Positions 7,833 to 15,069 of a stretch of DNA of 60,378 bases are shown piece by piece (position 1 is the first letter of the stretch; the number at the start of each line of letters is the position of its first letter). The position numbers and the translations under genes were made by a program. The notes beneath the pieces are model-generated. The model did not search any database, was not told the DNA's origin, and worked only from the letters and a program-made list of their open reading frames with translations. Origin of the DNA: Ruminococcus flavefaciens. GTDB taxonomy: Bacteria; Bacillota; Clostridia; Oscillospirales; Ruminococcaceae. Location of the stretch: NCBI GenBank assembly GCA_902760805.1, contig CACWHY010000015.1, forward strand, positions 1 to 60,378, written 5' to 3'.

Positions 7833-8502
7833 AACAAGCCTCGGCAGGGAGGTCACCAAGGGCATCATCAAGGAAAACCCAACACTGGTAATGCTCCTTG
7901 GAATGTGTCCTACCCTTGCGGTAACGACTCAGGCCATGAACGGTATCGGAATGGGACTTGCCACCACATTCGTTCTCCTTGGCTCAAACATAGTAATATC
8001 CGCACTGAGAAAGGTGATCCCTGACAAGGTGCGTATCCCTGCATTCATCGTTATCATCGCCAGTTTCGTGACCCTCATCGGCTTTCTGCTGGAGGGCTTC
8101 GTGCCCAGCCTTTACGAGAGCCTTGGCATTTACCTGACCCTGATCACCGTTAACTGTATCATTTTCGGAAGAGCCGAGATGTTCGCCAGCAAGAACGGCA
8201 TCCTTGCCTCCGCTGCGGACGCTATCGGAATGGGCATCGGATTTACCCTGGCCCTGTTCACAATGGGCTCAGTCCGTGAGATTATCGGATCCGGCTCTTG
8301 GATGGGGATCTCTATCCCTGTGATCCACGACAATCCTATGCTGCTGTTCATCATGCCTGCCGGCGGCTTCTTCACTCTGGGAATGATCATCGCCATTGTG
8401 AATAAGCTGGCCAACAAAAAGCCTCCCCAGGAGATTGAATGCGGAGGCTGTGAGGGCTGTCCCATGGCGGACAAATGCGGCGGAAAGGAGGCTGCTGAGT
8501 AA
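7819..8502 (+). CDS. rnfE: Rnf complex subunit E, with C-terminal cysteine cluster
   Basis: 227 residues from the ATG at 7819, which has GGAGG 9 nt upstream inside the end of rnfG. It has six predicted membrane helices of the RnfA/RnfE/NqrD/NqrE family. After the last helix comes a soluble tail, 'IECGGCEGCPMADKCGGKE', with four cysteines in a CxxCxxC-x6-C arrangement. This is absent from the short classical RnfE proteins I know and could bind a metal or Fe-S cluster. It overlaps rnfA by one base (TAATG). Confidence 0.94.
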   Translation: MPENKTSLGREVTKGIIKENPTLVMLLGMCPTLAVTTQAMNGIGMGLATTFVLLGSNIVISALRKVIPDKVRIPAFIVIIASFVTLIGFLLEGFVPSLYESLGIYLTLITVNCIIFGRAEMFASKNGILASAADAIGMGIGFTLALFTMGSVREIIGSGSWMGISIPVIHDNPMLLFIMPAGGFFTLGMIIAIVNKLANKKPPQEIECGGCEGCPMADKCGGKEAAE

Positions 8503-9080
8503 TGAAAGCACTTATGGTCATCTTACTTTCTGCAATGCTGACAGACAATTTCGTTCTGTCCAAGTTCATGGGAATTTGTCCCTTCCTTGGAGTTTCCAAG
8601 AAGCTGGACAGCGCCTCCGGAATGGGCATCGCAGTTACCTTTGTAATGATCTGCGCAACAGCAGTTACCTACCCGATACACCACGCTGTCCTCGTTCCCA
8701 ACGGCCTGGAGTATTTCGACACAGTTGTATTCATCCTGGTCATTGCCCTGTTTGTACAGCTGGTAGAGACCGCCCTGAAAAAGACGATCCCGTCACTTTA
8801 CAAGTCACTGGGAGTTTATCTGCCGCTGATCACAACAAACTGCGCAGTTCTGGGCGTTACAGTTCTGAACATCGACAACAGCTACAGCTTCGTACAGTCC
8901 ATCGTCAACTCTTTTGGAGCCGGACTTGGCTTCATGCTGGCACTGGTGATCTTCTCCGGCGTCAGAAAGAAAATGGAGTACGCAGACATTCCCGAAACAT
9001 TCAAGGGCGTTCCTGCAACGCTCATCGCCGCTTCTATAGTTTCCGTCAGCTTCATGGGCTTCTCGGGACTTTTCAGCTAA
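8502..9080 (+). CDS. rnfA: Rnf complex subunit A
   Basis: 192 residues with six membrane helices, paralogous to RnfE ('DNFVLSKFMGICPFLGVS'). In the complex, RnfA and RnfE form an inverted pair that holds an Fe-S centre in the membrane. Length and position (after rnfE, before rnfB) are typical. The start overlaps the rnfE stop. Confidence 0.95.
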   Translation: MKALMVILLSAMLTDNFVLSKFMGICPFLGVSKKLDSASGMGIAVTFVMICATAVTYPIHHAVLVPNGLEYFDTVVFILVIALFVQLVETALKKTIPSLYKSLGVYLPLITTNCAVLGVTVLNIDNSYSFVQSIVNSFGAGLGFMLALVIFSGVRKKMEYADIPETFKGVPATLIAASIVSVSFMGFSGLFS

Positions 9081-9092
9081 GGAGGTGCGCTG

Positions 9093-9884
9093 ATGACTTA
9101 TCTTGTACCAGTGCTTATCCTTGGAGTCTGCGGACTTGCAGCAGCTATCCTGCTGACTGCGGCTTCTAAGCTGTTTTATGTTGAGGTAGATGAGAGAGTT
9201 GAGAAGATCAGCCAGTCTCTCCCTCAGGCCAACTGCGGAGCCTGCGGCTATGCGGGCTGTGCGGACTACGCTGATGCGATCGTCAACAGCGGAGCTCCCA
9301 CAAATCTCTGCCGTCCCGGAGGAGCAGACGCTGCCCAGAAGATCGCCGGTGTTCTGGGAACAGCCGCAGCCGAGGTAGTTCCTATGGCAGCAGTTGTTCG
9401 GTGCAGCGGTGACTGCAACGCAACTCAGACCAAGTTCGAGTTTGACGGAGTTCAGTCCTGTAAGGCAGCAAAGCGCTTCTACAGCGGCACAGGCTCCTGT
9501 AAATACGGCTGTCTTGGCTACGGAGACTGTATGTCAGTCTGCGAGCACGACGCCATTCGTATCGAGAACGGGATCGCTAAGGTCATCCCCAACCGCTGCG
9601 GAGCTTGCGGACAGTGCGCTGCTGTATGTCCCAACAGCCTGATCTCTATCAGGCCTCTTGCAAAGCACATCGACGTATTTTGCAGCTCAAAGGACAACGG
9701 CAAGGCCACCAAGCTCAACTGCAAGAACGGCTGTATCGGCTGCCGTATCTGCGAGAAGAAATGTCCAAATGAAGCTATCCATGTTAATGATTTCCATGCT
9801 TCGATCGACTACGAAAAATGCACCAATTGCGGTGAGTGCATGAAGGCCTGTCCGGCCAAGGTCATCCACTCCTGCGAGGTATAA
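9093..9884 (+). CDS. rnfB: Rnf complex subunit B (polyferredoxin)
   Basis: 263 residues. An N-terminal membrane anchor is followed by the [4Fe-4S] motif of RnfB ('ANCGACGYAGCADYA'). Further ferredoxin-like clusters follow: 'CKYGCLGYGDCMSVC', 'CGACGQCAAVCP', 'CIGCRICEKKCP' and 'CTNCGECMKACP'. RnfB accepts electrons from reduced ferredoxin and passes them to the membrane subunits. It is the last gene of the operon; a strong terminator follows within 7 bp. Confidence 0.95.
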   Translation: MTYLVPVLILGVCGLAAAILLTAASKLFYVEVDERVEKISQSLPQANCGACGYAGCADYADAIVNSGAPTNLCRPGGADAAQKIAGVLGTAAAEVVPMAAVVRCSGDCNATQTKFEFDGVQSCKAAKRFYSGTGSCKYGCLGYGDCMSVCEHDAIRIENGIAKVIPNRCGACGQCAAVCPNSLISIRPLAKHIDVFCSSKDNGKATKLNCKNGCIGCRICEKKCPNEAIHVNDFHASIDYEKCTNCGECMKACPAKVIHSCEV

Positions 9885-9919
9885 AAAAAGCTCCCCCGGG
9901 CGTTCGGGGGAGTTTTTTT
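9883..9919. terminator. Bidirectional terminator (rnfB and micro-peptide gene)
   Basis: Stem CTCCCCCG (9891-9898) and CGGGGGAG (9905-9912), flanked by seven T on the plus side and seven A on the minus side. It ends rnfB on the plus strand and the 17-codon gene on the minus strand. Confidence 0.9.
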
Positions 9920-9921
9920 AC

Positions 9922-9975
9922 TTACTTGCAAATACCGAAAAGTCTGCAAAGGATAGCAAAGATATCACAGCACAT
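9922..9975 (-). CDS. 17-residue Cys-rich micro-peptide (novel small gene)
   Basis: An ORF reading MCCDIFAILCRLFGICK, with four cysteines and amphipathic hydrophobic spacing. I do not recognise a family. Every element of an independent gene is present: a minus-strand promoter TTGATT-17 bp-TATAAT (10045-10017), a perfect AGGAGGT SD (9989-9983) placed 7 nt before the ATG, the TAA stop, and an intrinsic terminator starting 3 bp later. It lies between rnfB and a metallophosphoesterase gene whose stop is about 36 bp upstream of the -35. It could be a regulatory or membrane micro-peptide, a metal or thiol-reactive sensor, or the coding part of a small RNA. Function is unknown. Confidence 0.6.
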   Translation of the reverse strand: MCCDIFAILCRLFGICK

Positions 9976-10016
9976 TTCTCTTACCTCCTGATGATATTCC
10001 CTCTTGGGGTATCTTT

Positions 10017-10045
10017 ATTATAACAGAGCAGTCGAGGGAAATCAA
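10017..10045 (-). promoter_or_regulatory. Promoter of the Cys-rich micro-peptide gene
   Basis: On the minus strand, TTGATT (10045-10040) and TATAAT (10022-10017) have a 17-bp spacer. The predicted 5' untranslated region is about 35 nt and includes the AGGAGGT SD. Confidence 0.65.
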
Positions 10046-10080
10046 TGCAAAGATCCTGGCAGAAAAACTGCCATTTTTCG

Positions 10081-10746
10081 CTATTTTAAGGGAGTTACTG
10101 TAGCAAACACCGCATAGAACTTGATCGGGATATGCTTATCTATGTGGCACTTTCCGAAAAACCACTTCTGATACTGACAGGACTTGATCATCTCCTCGAA
10201 AAATGCGTGGACCTCAAGTCTCTCCAGCACGTCAACATTGAGGCAGTCCTTCAGCGCAGCCGGCGGCTCGTGAGTAACGACGAAGTCGACGCTGTTGCCG
10301 TATTCCTCCAGCTTTTTGATACCGTGGATGATCTCCTCGTGGGAGGGTTGTTCACGCTCCCACCAGTTCTGGCTGTCTCTGCGGAAGTCCAGATCCTGGC
10401 TGTGGCCGCCGCCGAAAGCGAAGATCTTTTTGCCCTCTATGGTGAAGACTTCGCCCCTCATCAGGTGGAAGATATGCCTGCCCAGCCTGTGGACTCTGCC
10501 GCCGTTCCATTCCTCCACGGGAAGGCTTTCCAGAAGGTCGAAATTCTCATGGCAGCCGTCCACAAAAGCAATTGTGATGCCCAGCTTGTCCAGTTTTTTA
10601 AGGGCAGAGCGCTCTTTTCGGGAGCCGTCCCAGATAAAGCCGAAATCTCCGCAAATAATGAGCGTATCACCGCTCTTGACCTTCTTCATCTGAGGGTCCT
10701 TGAATCTATCTAAGTCGCCGTGTGTATCGCCTGTAACGTAAATCAA
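10081..10746 (-). CDS. Metallophosphoesterase (calcineurin-like)
   Basis: 221 residues from a TTG at 10746. I chose this start because GGAGG lies 8 nt upstream of it and because the family typically begins at MIYVTGDTHGD; an ATG 15 bp further upstream has no SD. Motifs 'GDTHGD', 'CGDFGFIWDG' and 'VTHEPP' fit the metallophosphoesterase fold. Two usual catalytic motifs are altered: GNHE reads GCHE, and the last GHxH reads GKCH. Activity may therefore be changed or lost. The substrate is unknown. The gene is divergent from the DD-peptidase-like gene. Confidence 0.82.
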   Translation of the reverse strand: MIYVTGDTHGDLDRFKDPQMKKVKSGDTLIICGDFGFIWDGSRKERSALKKLDKLGITIAFVDGCHENFDLLESLPVEEWNGGRVHRLGRHIFHLMRGEVFTIEGKKIFAFGGGHSQDLDFRRDSQNWWEREQPSHEEIIHGIKKLEEYGNSVDFVVTHEPPAALKDCLNVDVLERLEVHAFFEEMIKSCQYQKWFFGKCHIDKHIPIKFYAVFATVTPLK

Positions 10747-10779
10747 CGCAGTTACCTCCATGATCTTTTCTATACTACT

Positions 10780-10808
10780 ATTCTACCACAAAACCTCGGA
10801 TAATGCAA
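10780..10808 (-). promoter_or_regulatory. Promoter of the metallophosphoesterase gene
   Basis: On the minus strand, TTGCAT (10808-10803) and TAGAAT (10785-10780) have a 17-bp spacer ending in GTGG. Confidence 0.6.
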
Positions 10809-10821
10809 CCTTATAAAACAG

Positions 10822-10850
10822 TTGCATTTTCCAAAAATATGTGGTATAAT
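10822..10850 (+). promoter_or_regulatory. Promoter of the DD-peptidase-like gene
   Basis: TTGCAT (10822-10827) and TATAAT (10845-10850) have a 17-bp spacer ending in GTGG. It is back to back with the minus-strand promoter; the two -35 regions form a 7-bp inverted repeat. Confidence 0.7.
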
Positions 10851-10897
10851 ATAAAATAGTTGATTGTACCCATTTACTAAAAGGAAAAAGAGGAGAT

Positions 10898-12313
10898 ATG
10901 ATGAAAAAGCTGATAGCTGCCGTTTGTGCAGCAGGTTTAGCGCTGGCCGGAGCCGTTCCAATGGCGGCACAGGCAATGAGCTTTCCCCTGAAAACACCTA
11001 TCCAGAGCGAGTCTGCCATGCTCATAAATCTGGACTGCAACACGGTGGTCCATGAGAAAAACGCCGATACCAAGCAAATGCCCGGACCGCTGGTCAACAT
11101 CATGACAGCTGTTGTTTGTTTGGAGAACTGCGAAAATTTGGATCAGGAGGTCACGATCCACGAGAGTGTTTTCGAGGATCTTTACGTTACTGACTATCCT
11201 GATGATCTGCGCTTTGCAGATATCGAGGACGGCGACGTGCTGACCATCACCGACTTGCTTTACGCAATGATGCTCACTTCCTCGATCGAGGCCTCACAGA
11301 CTATCGCCTATACTATCGGCGAGGAGAGTGTAGGAGTTTTCGTTGAGATGATGAACAAGAAGGCCGAGGAGCTTGGCCTTGAGAACACACATTTCACCAA
11401 TCCGACGGGAATGTACGACGAAAACCAGTACACCACCGCAAGAGATATAGCGACTCTCACGCAGTATGCACTGACTGTTCCAATGTTTGAGACAGTCTCC
11501 ACGCCCTTCTCCTACAAGCCCTCTGTTCCAAATCCAAAATCCCACCCAAATACAGACGAGTGGGTGTGGTATCACTCAAACACGATGATGGACGAGAGCA
11601 GTGAGGAGTATTACTACCCCGGAACAAGAGGAATAAAGACCGCCAATCTTGAGCGTGGCGGAAGAAACATCGTAACTATCGCCAGCCGTGATGGCAACAA
11701 TTACCTGGCAGTCCTGCTGAAATCGCCCCTGAGCGATGCTGAGGGCAACAACATCTATTACCACCTGACCGATGCGATCTCCATGTTCAACTGGGCGTTC
11801 AGCCATTTTTCATACCAGGTCATCTTGGCGGACTCCGCAGAGGTCGGCGAGCTGCCTGTAAGTCTTGCAGAGGGCAACGATTACGTTCTTGCAAAGCCCA
11901 AGGAAGAGCTGACAGTTCTCTGGTATGACGAGATCGACATCTCCACCATAAATAAGGACAACATCGTCTGGTACAAGGATCAGCTCCAGGCTCCGGTCAA
12001 GAAAGGCGACCTGCTTGGTCAGGTAACGCTGGCCTACTCCGGCGAGGAGCTTGGAACAGTAGACATCATCGCAGTTTCCGACGTTGAGCGGTCCTTCTCC
12101 AAGTACAATATGTATGCGGTGACGAAGTTCCCCAAGTCAGATTGGTTCAAGAAGGCGCTGGTGGTATCATGTGTGCTCTGCGCAATATATATCCTGTTCT
12201 GCATTTACTCCTACATCGTATTCAAGAGCAGATCCAAGCCCCTGAAGCCTATCTACGCAGTTCCCAAGGTAGATAAGCCTAAGAAAAAGAAAGGATCCGG
12301 CAAGGATCAGTAA
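10898..12313 (+). CDS. D-Ala-D-Ala carboxypeptidase-like protein without catalytic motifs
   Basis: 471 residues with the full architecture of a low-molecular-weight penicillin-binding protein (DacA/DacF, peptidase S11). There is a signal peptide, a transpeptidase-like domain (about 35-290), a beta-rich C-terminal domain and a C-terminal membrane helix ('ALVVSCVLCAIYILFCIYSY') followed by a basic tail. All three active-site motifs are changed. SxxK before IMTA reads PLVN (residues 64-67), SxN reads SIE (129-131) and KTG reads KTA (247-249). It should neither hydrolyse D-Ala-D-Ala nor acylate with penicillin. It may be a structural or regulatory pseudoenzyme in wall assembly. SD GAGGAG precedes ATG 10898. 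Confidence 0.88.
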   Translation: MMKKLIAAVCAAGLALAGAVPMAAQAMSFPLKTPIQSESAMLINLDCNTVVHEKNADTKQMPGPLVNIMTAVVCLENCENLDQEVTIHESVFEDLYVTDYPDDLRFADIEDGDVLTITDLLYAMMLTSSIEASQTIAYTIGEESVGVFVEMMNKKAEELGLENTHFTNPTGMYDENQYTTARDIATLTQYALTVPMFETVSTPFSYKPSVPNPKSHPNTDEWVWYHSNTMMDESSEEYYYPGTRGIKTANLERGGRNIVTIASRDGNNYLAVLLKSPLSDAEGNNIYYHLTDAISMFNWAFSHFSYQVILADSAEVGELPVSLAEGNDYVLAKPKEELTVLWYDEIDISTINKDNIVWYKDQLQAPVKKGDLLGQVTLAYSGEELGTVDIIAVSDVERSFSKYNMYAVTKFPKSDWFKKALVVSCVLCAIYILFCIYSYIVFKSRSKPLKPIYAVPKVDKPKKKKGSGKDQ

Positions 12314-12359
12314 AAAAAGCCCGGAAGCAGTCTCATGACCGCCTCCGGGCTTCGTTTTA
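12312..12359. terminator. Bidirectional terminator between convergent genes
   Basis: Stem GCCCGGA/TCCGGGC (12319-12325 and 12344-12350) with A-rich sequence on one side and T-rich on the other, serving the DD-peptidase-like gene (plus) and glyA (minus). Confidence 0.8.
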
Positions 12360-12364
12360 TCCAA

Positions 12365-13621
12365 TTACTTGTAGAGGGGGAACTTCTCGCAGATAGCGTT
12401 TACACCTGCACGGATCTCATCAGCCTTAGCCTCGAAATCAGTAGCGCAGAGGTAGATGTACTCAGCGATCTTCTCCATCTCCTCAACGCCCAGGCCTCTT
12501 GTAGTAACAGCAGGAGTACCGATACGGATACCGCTGGTCACGAAGGGCTTCTCAGGATCGTTGTGGATAGCGTTCTTGTTAACAGTGATGTAGACCTCGT
12601 CCAGTCTGTGCTCCAGCTCCTTGCCGGTGATGTTGAAGGGACGCAGGTCGACCAGCATCAGGTGGTTATCAGTACCGCCGGAAACGAGGTCAAAACCTCT
12701 CTTGAGAAGGCCGTCAGCCAGAGCCTTAGCATTCTCAACGATCTTTCTCTGATACTCCTTGAACTCAGGCTTAAGAGCCTCGCCGAAGCAAACAGCCTTA
12801 GCAGCGATAGTGTGCATAAGAGGACCACCCTGAGTTCCGGGGAAGATAGCGGAGTTGATCTTCTTAGCCAGAGCCTCGTCATTAGTGAGGATAAGGCCGC
12901 CTCTGGGTCCACGGAGAGTCTTATGTGTAGTAGTTGTAGTGATGTCAGCGTAGGGAACAGGTGACTCATGGCAGCCAGCAGCAACAAGTCCGGCGATGTG
13001 AGCCATATCCACCATAAGGAGAGCGCCAACAGAATCAGCGATCTGACGGAGTCTCTTGAAGTCGATAGCTCTGGGGTAAGCACTTGCGCCGGCAACGATG
13101 AGCTTGGGCTTGTGCTCGTTAGCAAGAGCCTGAACAGTATCGTAGTTGATCATCTCAGTCTCGTCATCAAGGCCGTAGGAAACGAAGTTGAAATATTTAC
13201 CGGAGAGATTAACGGGAGATCCGTGAGTAAGGTGTCCGCCGTCAGCAAGGCTCATACCGAGAACAGTATCGCCGGGCTGAAGAACAGCGAAGTAAGCAGC
13301 AGTGTTGGCCTGAGCACCGGAGTGAGGCTGAACGTTAGCGAACTTAGCGCCGAAGAGCTCACAAGCACGCTCGATAGCGATCTTCTCCACCTCATCAACA
13401 CACTGACAGCCGCCGTAGTAGCGTTTTCCGGGGTAGCCCTCAGCGTACTTGTTGGTAAGAACGCTTCCCATAGCAGCCATAACAGCAGGGGAAACGATGT
13501 TCTCGCTGGCGATGAGCTCCAGGTTCCTTCTCTGACGAGCAAGCTCCTGGTCCATAGCAGCGCCAACAGCGGGATCGTACTGCGAAACGAATCCGATAGA
13601 ATCCATAAGGTCGTTGTACAT
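12365..13621 (-). CDS. glyA: Serine hydroxymethyltransferase
   Basis: 418 residues from the ATG at 13621, chosen over an ATG 9 bp upstream that touches the SD (AAGGAG). The enzyme interconverts serine and glycine with tetrahydrofolate, supplying one-carbon units for purines, thymidylate and methionine. Motifs include 'SENIVSPAV', '[11 protein letters not shown]', 'QPHSGAQAN' and the PLP-lysine segment '[14 protein letters not shown]'. The gene is single, behind a strong promoter whose -10 lies inside a 30-bp near-perfect palindrome. High coding bias gives long antisense open frames, which I discount. Confidence 0.96.
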   Translation of the reverse strand: MYNDLMDSIGFVSQYDPAVGAAMDQELARQRRNLELIASENIVSPAVMAAMGSVLTNKYAEGYPGKRYYGGCQCVDEVEKIAIERACELFGAKFANVQPHSGAQANTAAYFAVLQPGDTVLGMSLADGGHLTHGSPVNLSGKYFNFVSYGLDDETEMINYDTVQALANEHKPKLIVAGASAYPRAIDFKRLRQIADSVGALLMVDMAHIAGLVAAGCHESPVPYADITTTTTHKTLRGPRGGLILTNDEALAKKINSAIFPGTQGGPLMHTIAAKAVCFGEALKPEFKEYQRKIVENAKALADGLLKRGFDLVSGGTDNHLMLVDLRPFNITGKELEHRLDEVYITVNKNAIHNDPEKPFVTSGIRIGTPAVTTRGLGVEEMEKIAEYIYLCATDFEAKADEIRAGVNAICEKFPLYK

Positions 13622-13653
13622 TGTTATCATTCTCCTTAAAAATAGATTTGAGC

Positions 13654-13683
13654 AAAACTATGGTATAATTATATCATAGTTTT
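13654..13683. promoter_or_regulatory. 30-bp palindrome over the glyA -10 element
   Basis: Arms AAAACTATG (13654-13662) and CATAGTTTT (13675-13683) flank TATAATTATA. Only one base pair of the whole 30-bp inverted repeat mismatches. It overlaps the glyA -10 and the predicted start site, making it a strong candidate repressor operator. Confidence 0.6.
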
Positions 13684-13696
13684 GAATGAAATGCAA
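13668..13696 (-). promoter_or_regulatory. Promoter of glyA
   Basis: On the minus strand, TTGCAT (13696-13691) and TATAAT (13673-13668) have a 17-bp spacer, about 45 bp upstream of the chosen start. Confidence 0.72.
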
Positions 13697-13738
13697 GTAT
13701 TCTTTTTAGTTTCAGATATTTAGCTGAAAAAGCTCAGA

Positions 13739-14581
13739 TCAGCCCACAGCGGAAGTGATCACGTCGTACCAATCGGGGGCAGCACCGGTGGCAGCGGCGG
13801 CGTAGTATGCCAGGCAGAAGCTGGCATCTGCGGAGTCCACCTTTCCGTTAAGGTCAACGTCATAGCGCTGAAGATCCTCTTCAGGGATATCCAGAGGCTC
13901 TCCGGTAGCGGCAGAGGCGTAGAATTCCAGGATATTGGAGGCATCAGTGGAGGTCACAAAGCCGTCCATATCGGTATCGCCCAGGTTTTCCATAAGCTGG
14001 ACCTCATAGACCAGGATCGGTCTGTCGAAAACAACGGGGTACACCTTGATCTGGGCGGTATTTCCCTCGGCGAAGGCTTCCTGAGCCGTATCGGGCACAG
14101 CCACGCACTTGTCGGTGATCTCCAGGATCTCCTTGCTGACGATGTATTCGCCCCGTGAATTCTTCTCAGGGGTCTGAGTAAGAGCAGTGATCTTTACGGA
14201 AAGCCCGTTGAGCTTTATGTTGGTCTTGGTGCTGTTATACTTTGTAACGTAAGGCTCACGGTCAAGGGAAATGGTCATCTTCTTATACAGAGCCTGGATG
14301 TCCATATCCTCAGTGAAGGTCTCGGGAGTCTGGCTCCATGAGGAGAAACCGATCTGAGTGTAGTCGTCGATGTGTGTCTCCAGACTGTTTGTGTCCACAA
14401 GGCTAAAATCAACCGGATCTCCGGGTTTTCCTGAGAGCTCAGCAAAGGGCTCGCCGTTGAAATCCAGAAGAGTAATAGTACAGGTCTGCTCCTCCTCAGC
14501 GAAAACGTTTCCCTGAAAGGACATAGCAGAAACGGCCGTAAGAAAAGCAGCGGCCAGAGAAAAAAACTTATTATACTTCAT
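13739..14581 (-). CDS. Secreted dockerin-containing protein
   Basis: 280 residues from the ATG at 14581 (SD GGAGG, 9 nt upstream; a TTG two codons earlier is too close). A signal peptide ends near 'NVFAEEEQ'. The middle region of about 180 residues is beta-rich and unrecognised. The C-terminus is a type I dockerin with duplicated calcium loops: 'DTDMDGFVTSTDASNIL' and 'DVDLNGKVDSADASFCL'. Dockerins plug proteins into cellulosomal cohesins in Ruminococcus. No catalytic domain is visible, so it may be a binding or structural component. It is the last gene of the aro-headed minus-strand array and overlaps the upstream small gene by 11 nt. Confidence 0.85.
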   Translation of the reverse strand: MKYNKFFSLAAAFLTAVSAMSFQGNVFAEEEQTCTITLLDFNGEPFAELSGKPGDPVDFSLVDTNSLETHIDDYTQIGFSSWSQTPETFTEDMDIQALYKKMTISLDREPYVTKYNSTKTNIKLNGLSVKITALTQTPEKNSRGEYIVSKEILEITDKCVAVPDTAQEAFAEGNTAQIKVYPVVFDRPILVYEVQLMENLGDTDMDGFVTSTDASNILEFYASAATGEPLDIPEEDLQRYDVDLNGKVDSADASFCLAYYAAAATGAAPDWYDVITSAVG

Positions 14582-14876
14582 AATCAAACTCCTCCCGGTT
14601 GCGCAAAAAGAACAGCCGGCAATTTTTAGATAGCTTCATACATAGGTCTTGGTAGACCTCATAGGGCATTCTCAGCATCATCAGGTCAGCGGAGATGGTG
14701 GCCTGTGTGTCCTCGTCATAAGAGAAAATGGCGTAAAGGATGATCTCGTCCCAGTCGATGATCCGGGAGAGCTCATAGGCCTCCGCCTCATATTCCTCAA
14801 AACGTTCTTCGATCTCCTCCAGCGGGAAAAATCCGGCATACTTAGAGTCGATGTAAAGGTCGATATCCTGCGCCAT
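14571..14876 (-). CDS. Small acidic hypothetical protein
   Basis: 101 residues from the ATG at 14876 (SD GGAGG, 8 nt upstream). It is soluble and acidic, with 'DIDLYIDSKYAGFFPLEEIEERFEEYEAEAYELSRIIDWDEII' and no cysteine motif or signal. I do not recognise a family. It starts 4 bp after the membrane-protein gene and overlaps the dockerin gene by 11 nt, so it is translated as part of the aro array. Confidence 0.7.
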   Translation of the reverse strand: MAQDIDLYIDSKYAGFFPLEEIEERFEEYEAEAYELSRIIDWDEIILYAIFSYDEDTQATISADLMMLRMPYEVYQDLCMKLSKNCRLFFLRNREEFDYEV

Positions 14877-14880
14877 GAGA

Positions 14881-15069
14881 TCAGCCTCCGTTGCTGGTGT
14901 CATCGTGATCCTTGCTGTTCTGAGAGAGCTTCTTCCTGCTGAGCTTGAAGGTGATCACAGTGGAAGCGATCAGGACAGCGGCAAAAAGTAGAACTATCAG
15001 GATAAAGGTACTTGTCCCGAAGGAGCCGGTACCGCTTTTGGCGGCAAGGTCAATTATCGGAAAGATCAT
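14881..15069 (-). CDS. Small single-pass membrane protein
   Basis: 62 residues from the ATG at 15069 (SD GAGGAGGT). A short N-terminal segment is followed by one membrane helix ('STFILIVLLFAAVLIASTVITFKL') and a charged, Ser/Asp-rich tail. The family is unknown. The longer upstream open frame lies inside the DUF4364 gene and is not likely used. It overlaps DUF4364 by 20 nt. Confidence 0.65.
   Translation of the reverse strand: MIFPIIDLAAKSGTGSFGTSTFILIVLLFAAVLIASTVITFKLSRKKLSQNSKDHDDTSNGG

Noticed and set aside
12365-13639. Long plus-strand open frames opposite glyA (about 209 and 223 codons)
   Set aside because: They lack SD sequences and family features; they are by-products of the strong codon bias of glyA.
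13622-13700. THF riboswitch before glyA
   Set aside because: The untranslated region is only about 40 nt and has no such structure; the palindrome is a DNA-level feature over the promoter.
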